From Candidatus Hodarchaeota archaeon (GTDB lineage Archaea > Asgardarchaeota > Heimdallarchaeia > Hodarchaeales > Hodarchaeaceae): a stretch of 17,273 nucleotides of DNA. Within the stretch, counting starts at the first letter, position 1. Each line of letters begins with the position of its first letter. Location of the stretch: the NCBI GenBank assembly GCA_016840285.1, contig JAEOSR010000172.1, forward strand, positions 1 through 17,273, in the 5' to 3' direction. Under the pieces are notes generated by a model, which saw nothing but the letters and a program-made list of their open reading frames with translations, was not told the origin of the DNA and searched no databases. Positions 13,876-17,273 of the stretch are shown here, piece after piece. The position numbers and the translations under genes are program-made.

Positions 13876-14718
13876 CTAATTTCTAAACCTTAATGTATTA
13901 CTATCCCACTCAAATTCAGGATCTTGTTTTGAAAGTTTCTCAGCAGAACTTATAATCGGTATAAAGGTTTCTGTTGTCAAGGATGCTCCACCAACTAATC
14001 CCCCATCAATATCCTTTATTTTGAGGAGTTCAGAAGCATTTTTCTCGTTCATTGATCCCCCATATATGATTTGAATAGTTTCAGCGATTGATTCTCCGTA
14101 TTCCTGTTTAAACCAATCACGAACCATTGCATGAGCTTCACTTGCCTGATGGGGTGTAGCTGGTTTTATTTCAACTCCAGGGTTTAAAAATTTGTTATTG
14201 ATTGCCCAAACTGGTTCATACGCTATAATTACATTTTCAAGTTGTGTTTGAGATACCCCTTTCAAACTTCCAGCTAACTGATTCTGATTAACTTCTGTAA
14301 CACGACCTTCGGTACGTTCTTTTGCAGTCTCACCAATACATAAAACTGGTTTGAGACCGTTTTGCAATGTTTTCAAGACTTTTTGATTTATTGCCTCGTT
14401 TGTTTCCCCAAATATCCGTCGTCGTTCACTATGCCCAAGAAGAACATAATCGCATCCCGCATCAATACAAGAAAGAATGGATGTCTCTCCCGTAAACGCC
14501 CCCTGTTCATGATAATGGATATTTTGGCTGGCTAATTTTAAATTCGTTTTAGAAATAACTTTTCCAACAGAGTATAAGGCGTTGAAAGAAGGAGCAATGA
14601 ATACGTCCACCATTAAAATGTTTTTCATCGCGTTTGCTATACTTTCAGCAATTCTCACAGCTTCATCTACCTGTGAAATTTGCATCTTCCAGTTACCGCC
14701 TATAATAAAGCGTCTCAT
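13876..14718 (-). CDS. tpiA: Triosephosphate isomerase, bacterial/eukaryotic type (280 aa)
   Basis: Interconverts dihydroxyacetone phosphate and glyceraldehyde 3-phosphate in glycolysis and gluconeogenesis, in the cytoplasm. Catalytic residues are visible: Asn9 and Lys11 in GGNWKM, His96 in LLGHSERR, Glu168 in IAYEPVWAI, then IIYGGSM (217-223) and DGGLVGGASL (238-247) for phosphate binding. It is the long form, not the roughly 220-residue form usual in archaea, so lateral acquisition is possible. Odd: catalytic loop 6, normally GTGKTATP after PVWAI, reads NNKFLNPGVEIKPATP, an in-frame gain of eight residues with loss of the GTGK sequence. There are also about 20 additional C-terminal residues. 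The start is ATG 14718 behind a TATATAAAAT box; the gene diverges from the RCK protein gene. Confidence 0.93.
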   Translation of the reverse strand: MRRFIIGGNWKMQISQVDEAVRIAESIANAMKNILMVDVFIAPSFNALYSVGKVISKTNLKLASQNIHYHEQGAFTGETSILSCIDAGCDYVLLGHSERRRIFGETNEAINQKVLKTLQNGLKPVLCIGETAKERTEGRVTEVNQNQLAGSLKGVSQTQLENVIIAYEPVWAINNKFLNPGVEIKPATPHQASEAHAMVRDWFKQEYGESIAETIQIIYGGSMNEKNASELLKIKDIDGGLVGGASLTTETFIPIISSAEKLSKQDPEFEWDSNTLRFRN

Positions 14719-14760
14719 GGTTCATCCCTGATATCGTATTAAGTCCAGTTGATTTTTTTC

Positions 14761-14772
14761 TTATTTTATATA
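14761..14772 (-). promoter_or_regulatory. TATA box of the triosephosphate isomerase gene
   Basis: On the minus strand this reads TATATAAAATAA. Transcription would start near 14741, leaving a leader of about 22 bases to the ATG at 14718. Confidence 0.55.
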
Positions 14773-14843
14773 GTAATAATAAGGATCACTATTGCTTTAA
14801 ATTGTTGTTCAGATGATCCTGTAAATTTGAAGGAACTATTAAA

Positions 14844-15872
14844 ATGGTTAAAGTCTTTTTTAGAAGCTTTCTCTTAGCTTTTAGTAAGCTGAAAGGAGTT
14901 TTAATAGTTCTATTCATCACGATTATTTGTGGCACATTGATATTCCAGCTTTTTTATCATTCATCTTACGATCCTCAATACTCTGGGGATGTTCTTGATT
15001 CAATACTTGCTACGATTGCACTATTATTATCAATGGAAGTTTTCACGTTTCCTCATGATGGTGAACTGATAATAAAACTGATCTATGTCGTTTATCCTTT
15101 TTTAGGTCTGGTTCTAATTGGGATTGGGATTATTGAATTTGGAATGGTTGCTTTTACCTTTAGATATCGCTTACACGCGTGGAATGAATGGTTGGCAAAC
15201 ACAATGGAAAATCACACGATATTGGTAGGATTAGGGAATGTCGGAACACGAATTTTACATGAATTGGCTGAAGATGAAATTCCTACAACTGTTATCGCTG
15301 TTGAGAGTGAAAAACATACAGATGATGTTGAGCAGCTACTGAAAAATCCTAATATTGCAGTAATATTCGGAGATGCTACTACAGATGCAATTTTGGAACA
15401 AGCAAATGTTATAGAGGCTCGTGCTTTATTAGCAGTAACTAATGACGACTTAGTGAATTTCAAAGTCGCGTCAAAAGCTAAAGAGTTGAACAAACAGTTA
15501 CGAACAGTTATCCGCGCTTTTGACCAAGACTTTGCTCAAAAAGTTACTGATTTATTTGATATTGATGCAGCTATTAGCACTTCTGCTATAGCTGCACCTG
15601 CCTTTATTGCAACAAGCTTTGAGGATGGAATTATTCAAAGTCTTAAATCTAAAAAAGGCGATACTGAATTTCATCTGATGGAAATATCCCTTAATTCACA
15701 TTTTGAGGCAATTAAGGTCCCTACTTTTGAAGAGCTATATAAAATAACAATTCTAGCCATTGACAAAATTGCTCATCCTGACTCTGATGATAAAGTCGTA
15801 CCAGGATCTAAATTATTATTAATTGGTGAATTACAAGCTCTTCGAACAATTAAAAAGAGGTTTTGTTCATGA
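14844..15872 (+). CDS. Two-helix membrane protein with RCK/TrkA domains, no K+ filter (342 aa)
   Basis: The architecture of a two-transmembrane potassium channel with a cytoplasmic RCK regulator. TM1 is about residues 17-37, a pore-like segment 50-72, and TM2 76-105. RCK_N (TrkA-N) runs from 124 with LVGLGNVGTRI (Gly129, Gly131, Gly134), an acidic end of strand 2 (Glu154 in AVESEK) and FGDATTDAILEQANV; RCK_C is about 275-335. The potassium filter TVGYG is absent: the segment reads SMEVFTFPHDGE. I recall a similar filterless family with a conserved FP at this place in some bacteria, so this is probably a real subfamily rather than a damaged gene. Ion selectivity, or whether it conducts at all, is unknown. 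A GAAGGA site precedes the ATG by 9 bases. The next gene starts only 15-36 bases on, depending on its start. Confidence 0.85.
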   Translation: MVKVFFRSFLLAFSKLKGVLIVLFITIICGTLIFQLFYHSSYDPQYSGDVLDSILATIALLLSMEVFTFPHDGELIIKLIYVVYPFLGLVLIGIGIIEFGMVAFTFRYRLHAWNEWLANTMENHTILVGLGNVGTRILHELAEDEIPTTVIAVESEKHTDDVEQLLKNPNIAVIFGDATTDAILEQANVIEARALLAVTNDDLVNFKVASKAKELNKQLRTVIRAFDQDFAQKVTDLFDIDAAISTSAIAAPAFIATSFEDGIIQSLKSKKGDTEFHLMEISLNSHFEAIKVPTFEELYKITILAIDKIAHPDSDDKVVPGSKLLLIGELQALRTIKKRFCS

Positions 15873-15887
15873 ATCTCTTATTGAAAG

Positions 15888-16739
15888 ATGAGTATTGGGG
15901 AATTGATGATGGAAATTGAATTCAACGGGATTGCTTCTAATACTATACAGGAAATCTGTAATAATCATGGAGTAACCGCAGAAGTTTTTCCATTAAGGAG
16001 TCGTGACACAATCTGTCCTCGGGATGAAGGACGAGAATTTGGTGATGGTCAAACGTACTATTTGGCCGAAGAAAGCTGTTGGCATGGGTATTACTGGTGT
16101 GGGGGATTTCGTTGTGGTCGTACTCCAAGTTATCCATCAGATCGTGATCGAACCACTATTCGGACAAAGTCAGGTCGAAGAGAATCTTCCAGAGGAGCAA
16201 ACTGCACATCTACAGATTGTTCAGGAACTGGAGATTGTGATACAAGTAGTGATTCATCAGGAGCTTTCATCATCTTTTTCATTATTATCGCTGTTGTTCT
16301 CCTGTTAATCTTCTTAGCTCCAATTATTGGGCCAGTGGTGGTATTGGGAATCGAACTAGGACTCGCTCTTTTACTTGGAGTATTTGATCTCCTTACGTTT
16401 GGCTTATTTCGAAAGAAATTCAAGCGTCTAATAGTTCACTTTCCAGCTTCACCCTCTAAGTCACAGCTTAATCGAATAGTTGGCGATGCTGCATCCTTTG
16501 GTGGTCTTCCTCGACGCTTTGATCCAAAATATGGTACAAATGGATTTTGGATTTTAAGGACTGGAGCTTACTTATTTATACCTAGTCTTATAGCAACAAT
16601 ACTTGTACTATGGTTGCAGCCAAGTAATAATATACTATTTCGTGTTCCTATTATTGCTTTTATCTTCTCTATTGTTTTCATTTGGTTTGGCAATATGATA
16701 ATCAATCGTAAAGCTAAACAAGTTGCACAAACAGCCTGA
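15888..16739 (+). CDS. Unrecognised Cys-rich membrane protein (283 aa or slightly shorter)
   Basis: I do not recognise this protein. The N-terminal 125 residues are soluble and carry eight cysteines (24, 43, 64, 71, 76, 106, 111, 117), including SCWHGYYWCGGFRCG. They end in a Ser/Thr/Gly/Asp-rich low-complexity linker (about 105-124). Two membrane helices follow (about 126-150 and 151-173), then a basic loop, then a soluble stretch (180-222) and two more helices (225-245, 251-271). There is no signal peptide. The cysteines suggest a metal site or disulfides. Three ATGs compete: 15888, 15906 and 15909. GGGGA at 15897-15901 favours 15909, which would shorten it by seven residues. It directly follows the RCK protein gene and may be a partner of it, which is inference. 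Confidence 0.7.
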   Translation: MSIGELMMEIEFNGIASNTIQEICNNHGVTAEVFPLRSRDTICPRDEGREFGDGQTYYLAEESCWHGYYWCGGFRCGRTPSYPSDRDRTTIRTKSGRRESSRGANCTSTDCSGTGDCDTSSDSSGAFIIFFIIIAVVLLLIFLAPIIGPVVVLGIELGLALLLGVFDLLTFGLFRKKFKRLIVHFPASPSKSQLNRIVGDAASFGGLPRRFDPKYGTNGFWILRTGAYLFIPSLIATILVLWLQPSNNILFRVPIIAFIFSIVFIWFGNMIINRKAKQVAQTA

Positions 16740-16922
16740 TCGTTGGAATTTATTATTTTATCTCTTTATGGGAAGTGGATTAAGAAGACGTAACAATGAA
16801 GGAATTTTTCAAGGAAAACAGTGAAAAGCTCCCTCCTCAGACTGATTAGAAGTATTATATTGAATAGATAAATATGAAAGTCAGATTAGAACTTTATTTT
16901 CAATTCATTCTTTATTACTTAC

Positions 16923-16929
16923 AAGGTGA
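16923..16929 (+). promoter_or_regulatory. Ribosome binding site AAGGTGA of the flavoprotein gene
   Basis: AAGGTGA ends 8 bases ahead of the ATG at 16938, the same motif and spacing as for the acyl-CoA ligase gene. It marks the true start of the partial gene. Confidence 0.65.
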
Positions 16930-16937
16930 ATAATTTT

Positions 16938-17273
16938 ATGAAAGTTATCGCAATTAATAGTAGTCCCCGTAAAAATAAAGGATTGACTGCTAATATCTTA
17001 AGACCATTTCTTGAAGGTATTCGTGAAAGTAAAGCAGACTTAGATCTATTTTATACCAAAGATCTTACGATCAATTTTTGCCGTTCATGCTATCAATGTT
17101 GGACCACAACACCTGGTAAATGTGGCCAGAAGGATGATATGGATGTTCTACTTCCCAAGTTTCGGGATTCGGACATATGGATATTCGCTTCTCCAATCTA
17201 TTGTGATGGAATAAATGGATCAATGAAAACATTAATAGATCGCTTGATTGCTTTGATGAAACCTTTTACTGAG
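16938..17273 (+). CDS. Iron-sulfur flavoprotein / NADPH-dependent FMN reductase, 3' truncated
   Basis: The first 112 residues of a flavodoxin-fold protein; the frame runs off the end of the window. INSSPRKNKGLTANIL (6-21) is the FMN-phosphate loop of the NADPH-dependent FMN reductase family. Cys48, Cys51, Cys54 and Cys62 make a C-x2-C-x2-C-x7-C pattern, the compact [4Fe-4S] motif of archaeal iron-sulfur flavoproteins. FASPIYCDGINGSMKTLIDR (83-102) is the second flavin-contact region. Predicted role: electron transfer between ferredoxin and an unknown acceptor, possibly oxygen or peroxide detoxification. It is preceded by 198 bases without a gene and an AAGGTGA ribosome site. Confidence 0.88.
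   Translation, partial: MKVIAINSSPRKNKGLTANILRPFLEGIRESKADLDLFYTKDLTINFCRSCYQCWTTTPGKCGQKDDMDVLLPKFRDSDIWIFASPIYCDGINGSMKTLIDRLIALMKPFTE

Noticed and set aside
16003..16423. Two long frames (101 codons rightward, 97 leftward) within the Cys-rich membrane protein gene
   Set aside because: The chosen frame has regular membrane helices and continues further; the alternatives look like shadows of it. Because the real protein is itself unrecognised, this rejection is less firm than the others.
1..17273. Possible CRISPR array, defence island, transposon or prophage
   Set aside because: No regularly spaced repeats, terminal inverted repeats, transposase, integrase, nuclease or phage structural motif was found among the recognised genes.

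Overview
The window is AT-rich and densely coded, and looks like an ordinary chromosomal stretch of an archaeon. Support for archaea: TATA-like boxes with purine-rich BRE-like flanks about 25-31 bases before start codons, two apparently leaderless genes whose box-to-ATG spacing is identical, AGGTGA-type ribosome sites, and frequent TTG/GTG starts. Several proteins look bacterial or eukaryotic in type (long triosephosphate isomerase, acyl-CoA dehydrogenase, acyl-CoA ligase). That mix would suit an Asgard-type archaeon, but this is a low-confidence inference: no ribosomal or informational gene is present to place it. No rRNA, tRNA, CRISPR array, transposase, integrase or phage gene was seen.

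Layout. Positions 1-768 hold the end of an ABC-2 type permease. Converging on it is a two-gene leftward unit (2722-775): a membrane-anchored DnaJ-like zinc-finger protein without a J domain, then an M20D amidohydrolase. Next come two rightward paralogues (2900-3304 and 3662-4051) of a small four-cysteine protein I do not recognise, each behind the same promoter architecture. Positions 4038-10713 form a lipid or carboxylic-acid block around a divergent promoter region (6420-6694). An acyl-CoA ligase and an alpha/beta hydrolase run leftward. An acyl-CoA dehydrogenase fused to an SCP2 lipid-carrier domain, an aldehyde-dehydrogenase-fold enzyme and a HAD hydrolase run rightward.

Positions 10804-12991 carry a tandem-ACT protein, a PAP2_3-type membrane phosphatase or transferase behind a perfect 20-bp palindrome, and a second alpha/beta hydrolase. 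A leftward group (14718-13027) encodes triosephosphate isomerase, a dodecin-family protein and a Nudix hydrolase. Divergent from it are a two-helix membrane RCK (TrkA-like) protein with no K+ selectivity filter and a Cys/Ser-rich membrane protein. The window ends inside an iron-sulfur flavoprotein gene.

Most striking: the unknown four-Cys pair; the J-less membrane DnaJ fragment; a dodecin with both flavin-contact residues replaced; a TIM whose catalytic loop 6 is rewritten and enlarged; the dehydrogenase-SCP2 fusion; and the filterless RCK membrane protein with its unknown neighbour. I found no clear defence or mobile system.
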